A stretch of DNA of 64,000 nucleotides. Source: Anisus vortex (Eukaryota > Mollusca > Gastropoda > Planorbidae). Positions 35,101 to 44,742 of the stretch are shown one piece after another. The notes beneath the pieces were generated by a model. The model was not told where the DNA came from and made no database searches. It saw nothing but the letters and a program-made list of their open reading frames with translations. The DNA is taken from assembly GCA_949126835.1 (NCBI GenBank), contig OX421507.1, positions 12,528,852 to 12,592,851 on the forward strand, given 5' to 3'. Each line of letters starts with the position of its first letter. Position 1 is the first letter of the stretch. The position numbers and the translations under genes are program-made.

Positions 35101-38100
35101 AAAAGCCTTAATTGTAAGTAACAAGACCCTCTTGTCAGTAAAAGTTTAATAAAATATGAAATAAGCATTTTCTAACTATATAAGCGCACACATATAAATT
35201 CATACTGGTATATACATACATAAAACTTTTTCCACTGGATCATAAAAAGCGTAACAGATTTTAACCTTAACGTAACACCGTAATAAGGCTATAAAAAACA
35301 TAATGTTATGGCCAAAACCGTAAAAGTAGGCAGCCCTGTATAGAGCATAATTTAGGGAAAGATATGAGCTTACCACACATAAACCAAATGTTCTGAGTAT
35401 AGGATTAATTCAGCCAGCAGTGTAAACAAACAAAAATAAAAAATAAAGTTCTGAAATACACAATATGAAAATGTTCATTTACTGCTTTCTCCAAGTTTAA
35501 ACTTTCTGTACACCAACATGTATGCATTTCTTGAAGAGTGGTTTCCCTTGCTGACCTTGGGAGCTTTCTCAGAGTTATTTTCTGTTGCTAAAATATTTTC
35601 AAACAATGACAGCATTAGCTTTACTTAAAAAAGGTCTGCAATGTTTCCATACATGAAAAAATAAGTATGAGAAATATGTACTAACTCAGGATTGTGACCT
35701 AATGGTGGGGGTAGGGAGGGAAATATTTTTCTGTGTGTAAAGATAATCAACGTGACCAATCGATAAATATGTTTAGACATACATTTTTTTGTTAGATAGA
35801 CAAATACATATACCGTATATACTCGCGTATAAGTTGCACCGGTGTATAAGTCGCACCCCTAGTTTAAGTGTTTTTTTCTTATATGTTGTCATTGACCCGC
35901 GCATAAGTCGCACCCCGACTTCCCGGGTTATACTGCCTTTTAATATCTCAAAAATGCATAACTTTTAAACATAAAAGTTACTAAATATTCACCTTAGTTT
36001 GGAAACTTTCCTTAAAAAATGGTTTTAATCGTGCATAAGGCAAACATAATCGAATAAAGGCAGGGCTTCATTTATTTTAAACAACCGATCAATAGGCCTA
36101 CAGACATTAGTGAGATGGGAAAGTAAGGTATGGGTACCTTCATCTTAGTCTTTCCATACACAAATTCCTATCCTACACATAAAAAAGTCTTTGAAGTACG
36201 TCATTAGACTCAATGTCGCCTAGACTGCAGACTGGGAGGCGCCGGCATTTATGTTATACATGTGTCCTGATTACCATTAACATTGTTTGTAATGATTTCA
36301 AGTGCGTCTGCGCGATCGACAAATAATAAGCAGTGGTTTTTTTTCAACTCTTACATGCAACTAATGAAAAATAAAACACACTATTGACATTTCGCGCGTC
36401 CATCTGCCGATCGTACTTTTGGAAACATCGCCTAGACCTGGGGCGGTCTTATCGGAATGCTCAACACTGCCTTATTAGTAGGCTATAGCCTATAAGCCTA
36501 GACCTTAAATACTAAATAAAACGCATCTTACGCTTATTGGCCTACCTACATAGACAGGCTTTCAAACATTTACGATTCTTTCCAGACTGTAATTTGTGTT
36601 CAATAAGCCTACCAAAAAAATGCCGCCTTTAAACTTACGCTACGTTTCGGCAATATACAATCGGCCCATAAGTTCAAAAGAAAAGAGGGTGGGTGTCAGA
36701 AAAAAATAAAATATTTGTCCATTTCAATATCAGTTACATATAGATAGTAATATTTACACAGACGAAAGTTTTCTAAATGTAAAATGTCGGCCTAGGCATA
36801 TCCTAGTAATTCTACATCACTACAATCAACTATACGGCTTATGTAAGAAACTTTATGACAGAGTAGTGATGTTTTTCAAACTTTTTAAAAACAGTGTCGG
36901 GTGTATAAGTCGCACCCCTACTTTGTGTCGAAATTTTCGGTAAAAAAAGTGCGACTTATACGCGAGTATATACGGTATATAAGATTTTCCTTTGGCTATA
37001 TACCTAAACAAATATTTTTTTTTTACATCCCTAAATATTATAAATTAAGAAATTTGGTGTGTTTTAAAAATTCTGAGACTATGTAGGCTCTAGTCATAAA
37101 CATACTATTCTAAACATATACTATACCATTCTGAAACTTGGTAAAACATATATTTATGTAAGTTTTAAAGGGATGTACAATGTTAAATATATTACAACAT
37201 TATATATTATATGGCACGAAATCCGATGGCTCGCCCAGGATAGGGAGGCCTGGCGGAACTTTGTTGCTGCCTTATGCTCCACGGGGAGCGATAAAGACTA
37301 AGAGAAGAGATATATTATAACCAGGGGCGAAGCCACAGAGGGGGCTAATGGGGGCTAAGCCCCCCCTGAATTTAAAAAAAAGAATTTTTTTCAAAAGATT
37401 TTTTTAAACATGAGTACTAAATTCGCTAAAAATTTGGTAAATGTTTGTTACGCGAAAGTTCAGCCCCCCCCCCCCCCCCCCCGGTATTTGGTAAATATTT
37501 GACACGCAAAAGTTCAACCCCCCCCCCGCCTGGAAAAAATTTCTAGCTTCGCCCCTGATTATAACATTACATATTTGATCGTACCTTGTACAAATTTTCA
37601 TCCAATAAGAAAGTGTTAGAGCTTTTTTTTCCTTTTCCTTTCTTTTCCCTTCTATTACTATATACTTATACTATATAGTCTCGGCATAGACTATAACTAA
37701 TAATTTACTTAAACTTCTAGGCTAAAGTTACTTTAAGGTCTAAGTTAACTTTGTTAATTTAGGTTAACATGTCATTAAATCTTAACAATTAGTACCAAGA
37801 CAGACTTTATAGAATTCAGTGTAAACATGTCTGAAACAAAATATTAAAACTTCGGTTGGCTTTTTTATCAGCACTATTTCTATTTTTCTTTGATTTTTTT
37901 CTTTTTTTTCATTTTGATGTTGCCAGTAAAAATGTAAACATTTTGTGCTAAGATTATATTCTCTCGGACAAAGGGGAATTTAGCAAAAAAATTAAAAGAA
38001 AAAACATCCGTAACTAAATAATTGTGCCAATAGTATTATGTATCTAAAAGCTTTTAAGTTATTAATCTTGACCTAGCCAATTATTTATTCAATGGTTAAA

Positions 38101-41100
38101 AAATTAGACCTAACATCTACATCAGTAGATTGATCTCAAGATACGGTTTAAACAGTATTCCTAAAGACCACAAAACATCACCAGACACAGTTTACCTAAA
38201 GCATCTTCTTCCTTTCCCAGCTCTAGCTTCTTGTTGTTCATCTTCTCTATCACCTCATCATTGTACTTGTACCAGGACCCTGTGTCTTCTTGTTCACGAA
38301 TGTGTGCAATGTAATGGCCACTGAGATGACAGCAACAAAAATAGATTTTTTTTTTCAACATTGGATAATTTTGACATTTTCTTTAGAATGATTTCATTAA
38401 CTTGTAGCATACAGTTTTAAGTAATGCAAATTGATGCTCGTATTATATTCATTCATGATTGAGACTCAATCAAACTTTAAACTATGGTATTATACTAAAG
38501 TTAGGCCTATCTGGAAATTGCCTCAGACACACGCCTCTGCCAAATATGCAGCTTTTCTGCAATATTAGCCTCCACAAATAATATGCCCACAAATTTTATA
38601 TTTCCATAAATGTCAAAATTTGTAACACAACATTTATTTCATGGGAATAATAATTATCAGACGGGTAAAGGTAAAAACATCTCCTGACTAGATCAGTTTT
38701 GGAAAAATCCTGATTACTATTATTGTTGTTAGTAAGCTCATGGCAAGACACTGGGAGGTAACAGGGGGCGAAGAGAAGATTGTCAAGTTTGCATAAGACA
38801 TTGATAGTGGAACTCTCCACACTCAGATGCTGTACTTGGTGGAAATTGTCTACTGAATTAGGCCAAAATTAAAACCTCTGATAAATATCTCATTTTGCCA
38901 GTGTCTTTATCTTTGCACTTTATAATCATGCTTTTAAATACTTTGATTTCCTGGAACAAATTCTCATGAAAACTTGCAGAAATCCTTTCAAACTCATGAC
39001 AATTAAAACATGTTTATTTATTTTTTGTTCCTTTTTTTGTTGTTTTGAGTGAATTCTTTGATTAAATTCTATTGAAGCAAATTCAAATTTAAAGTTTCCT
39101 TTTTCAGAACTTGGCTGGTAAAGCAGAGTTCACTAGTTGCATTGGTCACTGCATAACAAGGTGATTGTCCAGCCAGCTCAATGCTGAATCTCCTTTACAG
39201 TCCACAACGGATGTCTTGTTTCAACTAGCAATGAGTAGACCAATGATACCACCACCCCCCCCCCCACCAGTGCGGGTGCGGGGAAAATGTTTTTATTTTA
39301 CCTGGATTAGAATCCTATCCCTTAAAAAATGTGGTGGATTTTTAAGAGCAGCATAAAACAAATGTGCCACAAATTAAAAGGAAAATTGACTAAAACAAAC
39401 AAACAAATATTGTGTGTGCATTAGAACCAGAACATGTGGATATGGATAGATATGCTTATCCTTGCCTTTTGTATTTATATATAGATATAAAAAAATAGAT
39501 GGACACAGTGCAGTAAAAAAAAAAAGCGAAATTACCGCTAAATTTAATTTTGATCAACATTAAAGACAAATTTACAAGTTATTTTTCAAAAAGCATTTTT
39601 AAAAAAGCAAGAACTAGTATTCACCTGTATGCCGTGGGCCCTCTGTGTATGAGAACTGCTGTGAGCTCATACAGAGAATCAGCGCCTGCGTCTACGTAAG
39701 GAGACATGTCCAAGGTTTCTGGAAACTGGATGAAACTACTCAGCTTCTTCTTGTGACCTTTGCTCCTGTAGACCAATCAGAAAATATTCTCATGGAGAAA
39801 ATTACTAAAAAGGTATCAATGATTGTTTGTGGTTTTAGTAGGTCATGGAGAGCAACTCCATGCATCATCATCATCTGTGGCGCTAAAGCCCAAGGAGGGC
39901 TTTAGCCTGCTCGAGACCTCTATCCACTCAGACCTGTCTGCTGCTTTTCTCTCCATACCTAGACCCCAAAGCTGTATTTTCAGCCAGGGTCAACCTTTTC
40001 ATAGTTTTTCTCCATTTCATACAAGAGAACATAGAAGAAAGAAGAAGAGAGAGCAAAGAAGTTGTGGAGAAGCAGCTTTTAAGGGAACTATGAACAATTA
40101 AAGAGTTGGTTTGGGACAATCGGGAATGAGGATAAATAAAAGATGAACAAAAATGAAATATTTAACTTTCAGAATGTTAACAACGGATTATTTTCAATTA
40201 TTTCTCTTCCTAAACTGTTTTAATTACGCTCTTTTTAAACCACCCTAAACTAAATTATTAATTTACTATAAAAATAAAGTATATATTTTTTACTGCTGAT
40301 AAAAAAAAGTCATTTGTTTATTGTTATACCTGCTCTATTTTTCTTTAAAAACACTAAAAGAAACTAAAACCACCATGTACTCAGTACTGGTACTTACTTA
40401 TCAAAAACAAATCTGAGAAGCTGTAAGTTCAGAATGGGTGGAAGTTTGATCAGTTTGATTGTCCTGGTGGCATTCTGTTTGCTCTTGCAGACATTGCACA
40501 TGTACTGGTTGTCCCCTTCAAGTTTCTCTTCCTGCAGGAAGTCTTTGATGGAGGCGTCCAGGGTCGAGTGGCCCCTGATGTTCAAGTCCAGCTCATAGAA
40601 TGTGGCCAAGGTCTCAGATTGGCAACGGCAGTTCTGACATCTAAGTAAATATAAAGAATGTTGACAAAAAAATCAGCAAATCATCCACTATAGAGAAATA
40701 TAAATGCTAATTTATTGATAGATTTCACTATGAGTAAAAATGCAACCTAATAAATTGTTATGTTTTGCTGTAGGGAAAATGAAACCTAATAAATCAAAAA
40801 ACAATAAGTCAATAGTTAAAATGATTAGCAGTTTTCAGCATAAAATATTTAAACAAAAATGAAATCATGCATCAAGTAATGAAATTTGACTTTCTGGATT
40901 GCAGTTCCATAAAACCTGGGTTCAAACCCTGGCAACTCCCTGTCTGTATTTTAACCTGGATCAGGAAGGTTTCCCTGACCTTACCGCGCCACGATAGACA
41001 CGGCTTGAAAGGTGACAAAAACAATACTTACACAGTGACGTAACAATAGCTGCCACAAAACTGTTGTTCTATAACATTTTCCTGATCAGTCTTAGTTCCT

Positions 41101-44100
41101 GACAAAGCAGCTTCCATTTGATGGAGAAAAAGCTTGGAGAACTCTTGAGCATCCTGTACATGATGGGAAAAAAAAGGAAGTTATGAGCTTTGAGCTACTG
41201 ATGCCAGTCTAAATGTTATGATGTACTACATATCACCTACATATCCTCTCTACTGAAAAGTTACAGCTCCTTTTTTCTCAGGGTTCTTACTATAAAATCA
41301 TTTTACAATTCTTAAACTTTACACAAAAATTCCCAAACCAATTTTCACAGGCATATGTAAAATTTACAAATGTTTATTACTGCCAGTGTATGTAGTTAGT
41401 CCAAATAAAAAAGGTTTGAGAATATTTTTAAGAAAGAAAAAACATAAGGGAAGTTTTATTAATGACTTTTAACTCAACTAGATCTACATTGTTATTCACC
41501 TTTAAAAAAAAATTGAAATTGGTATTTTTCCTGCAGCTTTGTGCCTTTTTTAAAATAAAATTCACAAGCTTTACCAAATTTTATGCTCTATTTACAAAAT
41601 TTATGAAACCTGCTTCTATACAAAACATTACTGCCTCCTGCACCTATCTGTGGTCCCAGTCAAAGTCTTGCACTTTCTTCACTCATGAAAATTTGTTGGT
41701 TTTCCAGTCTGGTTCAGGCAACACACGTATCATTCAAATATATTTCAACAAAATAAAGCACAACAGTTTACCTGTTGCTCCCCAGTGTCCAAGCCGATGC
41801 ATTCAATTAGAGGTGATGGATCTACAAAGCTTTAATAAAAAAAAAAAAATGTTTTCATTAAATGCAAATAAAACTTTGTGGAACTTGTTTTAATTAGAAT
41901 GCTATAATTTAACACTTATCATAATTTATTTGTATGTTTAATGTTTATTGCAGGTGCCAGCTTATAATTATTTTTTAGGCAACTTAAAAAAACAACAGTT
42001 TTTTATGAATATCTCAAACTTTAATTCATTGGCTCCTTTTGGCTCACTAAAACAAAAAAAAAGGTTTGCAGTTTTTCAATTTTGTAAAATTTTTATTTTA
42101 TGATGTTAGTTTTTTTAAACACAAGACATACATTTTTTTAAAAGAATTTTTAAATATATTGATGTCATCTTAAAAAAAGAAAGTAGTTAATAATTTAATA
42201 CAATTTGAACAAAGCAGTTAAATATGTTTGTTTTTTATTGACTTGTATATAAGCAACATCTGCTCAAGCTGCATGTCCCACATGCACGGACCGACGTCTA
42301 CAAACATTCTTTTTTTCCGTCAGCCATTAGGCTGTGGAACACCCTGGACCAGGCCTCCATCACTGCCCCTACAGTTCCAGCCTTCAAATCGTCACTAAAG
42401 TGCTGGTCCAAAAACCTAAAGTGACACTCTTTTATCTGTATATAACTGTTGTTTGCTATGTTATGTTTGCTATGTTATTTTATGTGTATTTAAATTGTGG
42501 ACTTTTTCCTCGATTCTATGGAATCTCCACAGTATTACAAAGAAGAAGATCTAAAAGTGAAGAACTAACATTCTAAATGTTAACCTTTGTACTTACCATC
42601 TATCGCTGTATTCTAAAAGGGCAAAAATAACTTGAAGATGTCCAATGATTGAGTCAGGCTTCCAGCCTTCATCTGTGAAGACATTAACAAAGCAGATATT
42701 TGATTATTTCACAGAAGTAGGGATTACGTTAAAACGAAAGACACCAAAAAAAGTAGTTTATTCTACATAGAAAGTTTAGTCATAAGTTCGCCCATCACTG
42801 TATACATACAATAGTCTTTTGGTAGATTTGGATCCCTCCACTCGTAAACTGCTCGTCTAAAGATAGAGTTGTGGAACCAGAGCTGAAGAAATGTATTGAC
42901 GTAGCAGGTGGCGCCCAGGTTTTTTAAGCCCACAAAATGGCCCTGATTGAAAAGTAGCAAAAAAAAATATGAGCAAAAATTTGCACATCAAAAAAGGCAA
43001 AGTATTACAAATTACCCGGTGTATAGAACTGTACAAGCCAATGTGATTTATATTGGCCCAGATTCTAATTTCTTTCATTTAAGAAATGGTTGTGAATATT
43101 TAAGTGATTAATGTGGTCATGAAAACTTTCTTTAAACATTTTAAAAATTCCTAAGCCACAATTCACAAAGCAATATATACTGTGACTGGATATGCAAATT
43201 GTCTTAATGTTAACGGGTTGTTGCCCAAACTAAGTATTAGTCCATTATAATGAAATTCACAAACTTTTCCAAACTTTCCCAACCTATGTGAACTTTGTGA
43301 ACTAAAGTTTATCATTTGTCAATGCCATTACAAGTAATAAACAGCTATCACTGAGCTATTAAACTGTCTAAGTTTGAGAAGTGTGTAATGTTGTTTTTAT
43401 AACATTTTACATAATAATAAACAAATACAATATCTGATAATCCATCTTCAACCTTTTGTCTGCGTTCTGAGTCAGGGTCAAAGCTAAGCCACTTTGTCTC
43501 ATCAAAAGTTCCGAACCATTTTTTTTCTCCAAGATTATTCAGGCAAAATGGATTCCCCTTGCAGTTGCGTCTTTAGAAGAAAAAAAAAAAAACAGATTTA
43601 AACATTGATAAACAAAATACATTGCAAAAATATTTTTATAATTACATTGCTGATTAAATATTTTCTATAAAGGAAGTTCTATAAACAAAAATATTTGTCT
43701 AGATAACAGAAACAACATTTTATGTTTGTATTTTTTGGGTTAAAGCTCATCATGAGAAATAAATATGTTGTATAAATATATTTTTTTATTTAGTATACAA
43801 TTGGGATTAAATTATGGCATATTAATTATATTATTAAGTCTCTAATGTCTGTTAAGTTCAAATAGTCTCACTGAAAATTCCTCTTGGACTGCGACTATTG
43901 TTTTTGACGCTTAACATAACAATTTACAATGGTGGCCTAATAGCAGTGTGTTCGGCTGCCGTACAAAGGTCCTGAGTACAAATCCTGGTGAAGGCTATGG
44001 TTTGTTCCTAGGTCTAAAGGGTGTCTCTGAGTCTACCCAGCTCTGATTGGTACCCGAATTTAGTAGGGGTAAAGTAAAGGTCGCTGGGCATTGTGCTGGC

Positions 44101-44742
44101 CACACAATCCCCTAGTATGTTGGGGCCACAGAAACTGGTGAGGGCTGCTTCACTGGCCACATAGATCAATTTGGTTTGACGCGATACTTTATTTTACAAA
44201 TACATACCAATTTTTTTCATTCTTTAGTCCAAGTTACAAGGGAGTCTTAGTAAGTAAAGTAGCCAGTCAAACCAATTTCATCCATAGGACCAGTCAAGCA
44301 GAGTTCGCCTGTTTCAGTGACTACTGCATACAGAGGCCAGCACAATTCCCAAACGTCTTTAACTTTCCCCAACTAATGTCAGGTTCCCCATCAGAAATCT
44401 TAGCCTACACCATGATTTTGACTTGAGATATTTGGTATGCCAACCTAGCATGCTGTTGTTAGGCTACATGCTTCTACAATGCACTTTAGGCATGATGGGA
44501 CAAATAAAAAAATATTTTACAAAATCATCTGTCAAGTGATCTAAAAAAAAATTCAGTTAACTTATTTTAAAGTTGAAAAAGTCAGTCAAGTAGCCTACAT
44601 ACTTGCATGAGGATCGTTCGCATGTTGAGAGATCAAGCCTGTATGCGATTTTAACATGTTCTTCTGTCACATTTGTGTAATCAGTTGTCTCTGCCCATTG
44701 CCAGGCTCCTTTATCAAGGTGTACTTTTTGTTTCGGAGGCAT
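20191..44742 (-). CDS. USP48: Ubiquitin-specific protease 48 (deubiquitinase), 25 coding exons
   Basis: This is a nuclear-type cysteine protease of the USP family; family members remove ubiquitin from histone H2A and signalling proteins. Coding exons in transcript order: 44742-44603, 43570-43453, 42942-42810, 42672-42597, 41829-41772, 41153-41032, 40640-40398, 39765-39625, 38320-38196, 35581-35483, 34718-34606, 34229-34151, 32476-32322, 31976-31930, 31307-31185, 30682-29967, 28787-28663, 28406-28225, 26980-26867, 26007-25886, 25743-25559, 24699-24544, 21456-21331, 20448-20400, 20243-20191. All introns are GT-AG, phases agree throughout, and the sum is 3600 bases (1199 residues plus stop). The N-terminus (MPPKQ...[10 protein letters not shown]), catalytic boxes, DUSP repeats, ubiquitin-like domain and C-terminal '[13 protein letters not shown]' all match animal USP48. 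The human protein is about 1035 residues; most of the extra length lies in exon 16. The gene looks intact. Confidence 0.96.
20930..21215. other. GC-richer patch in USP48 intron 23, probable repeat relic
   Basis: Its base composition differs from the surrounding intron, with phrases such as 'ggggtctcgatcttgggtgg' and 'ccattgggcttttgtaatc' reversed relative to typical LINE 3' regions. No conserved protein motif could be read with certainty. A decayed retroelement is the likeliest explanation. Confidence 0.3.
21331..24699 (-). other. USP48: USP48 C-terminal ubiquitin-like domain (exons 22-23)
   Basis: Exon 22 (24699-24544) gives a basic segment ('[17 protein letters not shown]') followed by 'MTLKELKIQ'. 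Exon 23 (21456-21331) continues with '[14 protein letters not shown]' and '[13 protein letters not shown]', which together form the beta-grasp pattern of a ubiquitin fold (about residues 1100-1166). The intervening 3.1-kb intron is the largest in the gene and carries TAGGCCTA-rich DNA. Confidence 0.88.
23090..23960. repeat. Dense TAGGCCTA/ATAGGCCTAT palindrome cluster
   Basis: Between about 23100-23300 and 23500-23850 the hexamer AGGCCT and its extensions recur every few tens of bases in a near two-letter context ('tagtaataggcctaggccta', 'cctataggcctactatag'). The motif is self-complementary, so strand is undefined. It lies inside USP48 intron 22. Smaller clusters occur at 5150-5320, 8880-8990, 45160-45270 and 61120-61170. 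Confidence 0.75.
24838..24990. repeat. Fragment of a dispersed repeat (TCGCTATATGCTCCTAA motif)
   Basis: In USP48 intron 21, 'tcgctatatgctcctaagcc' followed by 'gtttgaccgatcgacac' resembles a motif found in many invertebrate transposon-derived repeats. I see no ends or duplications, so the class is uncertain. Confidence 0.35.
26011..26480. repeat. 40-bp minisatellite (about 12 units) abutting the USP48 exon 20 acceptor
   Basis: The unit is 'acaaatacaaaattagaatt' followed by 'acattatactgttgtattac', repeated with an exact 40-bp period and few substitutions. Copies differ mainly at one junction base (gtattaC/gtattaA) and a few interior positions. On the minus strand the array ends a few bases from the exon-20 acceptor (CAG at 26010-26008), so the repeat unit supplies part of the polypyrimidine and branch region. 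Confidence 0.93.
26490..26680 (+). mobile_element. tRNA-derived SINE, truncated
   Basis: The tRNA-like head 'tagtggcagagcgcttggc' is followed by the family body 'tgtccctgagtctacacagc', 'tctaatgggtactg', 'ttggccacacaaactcctag'. It matches the full-length minus-strand copy at 32826-33104 in the opposite orientation, and lies right after the minisatellite in USP48 intron 19. Confidence 0.65.
28847..29045. other. Intronic repeat-like stretch in USP48 intron 16
   Basis: This stretch is richer in GC than its surroundings ('ggccctggtggtccttgtgg', 'aagccaagacgaattgc'), with no ORF and no exon signals. It is possibly part of a SINE related to the others in this gene. The remainder of the intron up to 29966 is AT-rich with nothing recognisable. 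Confidence 0.3.
29967..30682 (-). other. USP48: USP48 exon 16 with long serine-rich insertion inside DUSP domain 2
   Basis: The exon begins with the DUSP segment '[16 protein letters not shown]' (about residues 594-609) and ends with '[10 protein letters not shown]' (about 821-830). Between them lie about 200 residues of low complexity, rich in Ser, Glu, Lys and Gln, with poly-Ser runs ('[10 protein letters not shown]') and many Ser-Pro/Ser-Asp sites. Human USP48 has only about 40 residues at this point, also acidic and disordered. The reading frame is open across 716 bases, codon use is coding-like and GC content is higher than in the flanking introns. This is probably a flexible, phosphorylatable linker. 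Confidence 0.88.
30780..31034 (-). mobile_element. tRNA-derived SINE in USP48 intron 15
   Basis: Read on the minus strand, it begins 'ggggtgcagtggctgagtgg' (tRNA-like A-box region), has a B-box-like 'ggttcgaatcctgg', then the body 'agtttacccagctctgatgg' and ends 'tggatcaattagatcag'. It is a diverged copy of the family at 32826-33104. Confidence 0.75.
31355..31421. repeat. 16-bp tandem repeat (about 4 copies)
   Basis: The unit 'gtaaactagttcaagg' is repeated about four times. It lies in USP48 intron 14, about 50 bases upstream (in transcript sense) of the exon 15 acceptor. Confidence 0.85.
32521..32800. repeat. CTAAATT(C/G)CCxxGCGTTGCYCGGGG repeat modules
   Basis: 'gctaaattccctggcgttgc' (32529) and 'gctaaattgcccagcgttgc' (32732) are two copies about 200 bp apart, each followed by CGGGG, an A-rich run and 'taggccagt' or 'taggcaggt'. 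A degenerate third copy follows the SINE at about 33122. The SINE at 32826-33104 interrupts this array. Confidence 0.6.
32826..33104 (-). mobile_element. tRNA-derived SINE, near full-length copy
   Basis: Read on the minus strand, it starts 'ggggcacggtagccgagcgg', has a clear B box ('gggttcgaatcctgg'), then a body with 'gtccctgagtctacccagc', 'tctgatgggtacctgac', 'ttggggtaaagtaaagac' and 'gtgctggccacacaatc', and ends in a 'gtactttacttt' tail. It defines the SINE family also seen at 26490, 30780, 43931 and 44256. The tRNA part is not a functional tRNA gene because the stems do not close. Confidence 0.85.
33120..33900. other. Intronic sequence of unknown origin (USP48 intron 12)
   Basis: This stretch is less AT-biased than typical intron sequence here. 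Reverse frames contain short protein-like runs but many stops. It could be an old retroelement interior; no diagnostic motif was found. Confidence 0.3.
33924..34115 (+). mobile_element. Second SINE family with tRNA-like head
   Basis: The head 'ctggttagcaaagtcgacag' is followed by the B-box-like 'ggggttcgaccctcgg', then a GC-rich body ('cgccgacttggagagg', 'ccaagagaggactaatgg'). The body differs from the more common family, so this is a distinct SINE. It lies between USP48 exons 12 and 13. Confidence 0.7.
35054..35344. mobile_element. 279-bp MITE with CAGGGCTGCCTAC ends
   Basis: The element at 35060-35338 begins 'cagggctgcctac' and ends 'gtaggcagccctg', perfect 13-bp inverted repeats. The hexamer TATAGA flanks both sides (35054-35059 and 35339-35344). 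The CAGGG start fits hAT ends; an 8-bp duplication is not intact because the left flank is an AT repeat. It sits in USP48 intron 10 and is noncoding. Confidence 0.75.
35811..36977. mobile_element. 1.16-kb non-autonomous DNA transposon with TA duplication
   Basis: The left end reads 'ccgtatatactcgcgtataa'; the right end is its reverse complement ('ttatacgcgagtatatacgg'), with inverted repeats of about 27 bases and one mismatch, flanked by TA on each side. Inside, the string 'ataagtcgcacccc' occurs three times in direct orientation (about 35845, 35903 and 36905), two of them close to opposite ends. No transposase is readable. TA targeting and end structure suggest the Tc1/mariner-pogo group; this is an inference. 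It lies in USP48 intron 9. Confidence 0.82.
37224..37301 (+). pseudogene. 3' end of a LINE ORF (non-LTR retrotransposon fragment)
   Basis: An open frame reads '[20 protein letters not shown]' and then stops (TAA, 37299-37301), the typical C-terminal tail of non-LTR reverse transcriptase polyproteins. An A/G-rich tail follows, and a hAT MITE is inserted a few bases beyond. It is 5'-truncated to under 100 bases and is dead. Confidence 0.75.
37314..37565. mobile_element. hAT-type MITE (236 bp) with perfect 8-bp target duplication
   Basis: The element at 37322-37557 begins 'caggggcgaag' and ends 'cttcgcccctg' (11-bp perfect inverted repeats). It is flanked by identical octamers 'attataac' (37314-37321 and 37558-37565). 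The interior contains a run of 19 C (37464-37482), another C-rich run near 37518, and two 'ggtaaat' copies. A diverged relative lies at 47752-47857. Confidence 0.9.
39845..40090. repeat. Dispersed repeat, possible LINE/SINE 3' region
   Basis: 'catcatcatcatctgtggcg' followed by 'ctaaagcccaaggagggc' and 'agcctgctcgagacctc' has the look of an inverted retroelement tail (a CAT microsatellite end followed by GC-richer body). It lies in USP48 intron 7. No ORF is supported. Confidence 0.4.
40895..41012 (+). repeat. tRNA-like SINE relic
   Basis: A B-box-like 'tgggttcaaaccctggc' is followed by 'ctggatcaggaaggtttccc'. It is a short, decayed copy in USP48 intron 6. Confidence 0.4.
42250..42423 (+). pseudogene. 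LINE reverse-transcriptase C-terminal fragment
   Basis: The plus-strand frame reads '[20 protein letters not shown]' and ends '[10 protein letters not shown]' then stop (TGA at 42421-42423). The 'SFFPxxIRxWNxL' signature is the standard end of CR1/Jockey-type non-LTR polyproteins. It is 5'-truncated, with a 3' UTR-like stretch to about 42555 ending in 'gaagaagat'. It is antisense to USP48 in intron 4. Confidence 0.85.
43931..44200 (+). mobile_element. SINE copy (plus orientation) in USP48 intron 1
   Basis: The head 'gtgttcggctgccgtacaaa' and B-box remnant 'gagtacaaatcctggtg' precede the body 'gtctctgagtctacccagc', 'tctgattggtaccc', 'ggggtaaagtaaagg' and 'tgtgctggccacacaatcc'. It is the same family as 32826-33104. 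Confidence 0.8.
44256..44470 (-). mobile_element. SINE copy (minus orientation) next to an inverted partner
   Basis: 'agtaaagtagccagtcaaac', 'catccataggaccagtcaag', 'gagttcgcctgtttcagtg' and 'tttccccaactaatgtcagg' match the family in reverse orientation. It lies about 55 bp from the plus-oriented copy at 43931-44200, forming an inverted pair in the same intron. Confidence 0.75.

Larger units (their letters stand above)
35483..42942 (-). other. USP48: USP48 catalytic domain exons (3-10)
   Basis: The Cys box is in exon 3 ('[18 protein letters not shown]'), with the predicted nucleophile Cys99. Exon 6 has the QQDAQEF motif formed across the exon 5/6 junction. Exon 7 carries two CxxC pairs (C217/C220 and C264/C267), the zinc-binding insert usual in USPs. 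Exon 8 starts the C-terminal subdomain ('[11 protein letters not shown]'). Exon 9 holds the His box ('SGHYIAH', predicted His346) and '[12 protein letters not shown]', giving Asn364 as the third member. Exon 10 ends the fold with '[10 protein letters not shown]'. All expected catalytic and zinc ligands are present, so the enzyme is probably active. Confidence 0.93.

Noticed and set aside
41462..41893. 143-codon plus-strand ORF
   Set aside because: Mostly intronic A/T-rich translation running antisense through USP48 exon 5; no domain and no codon bias.
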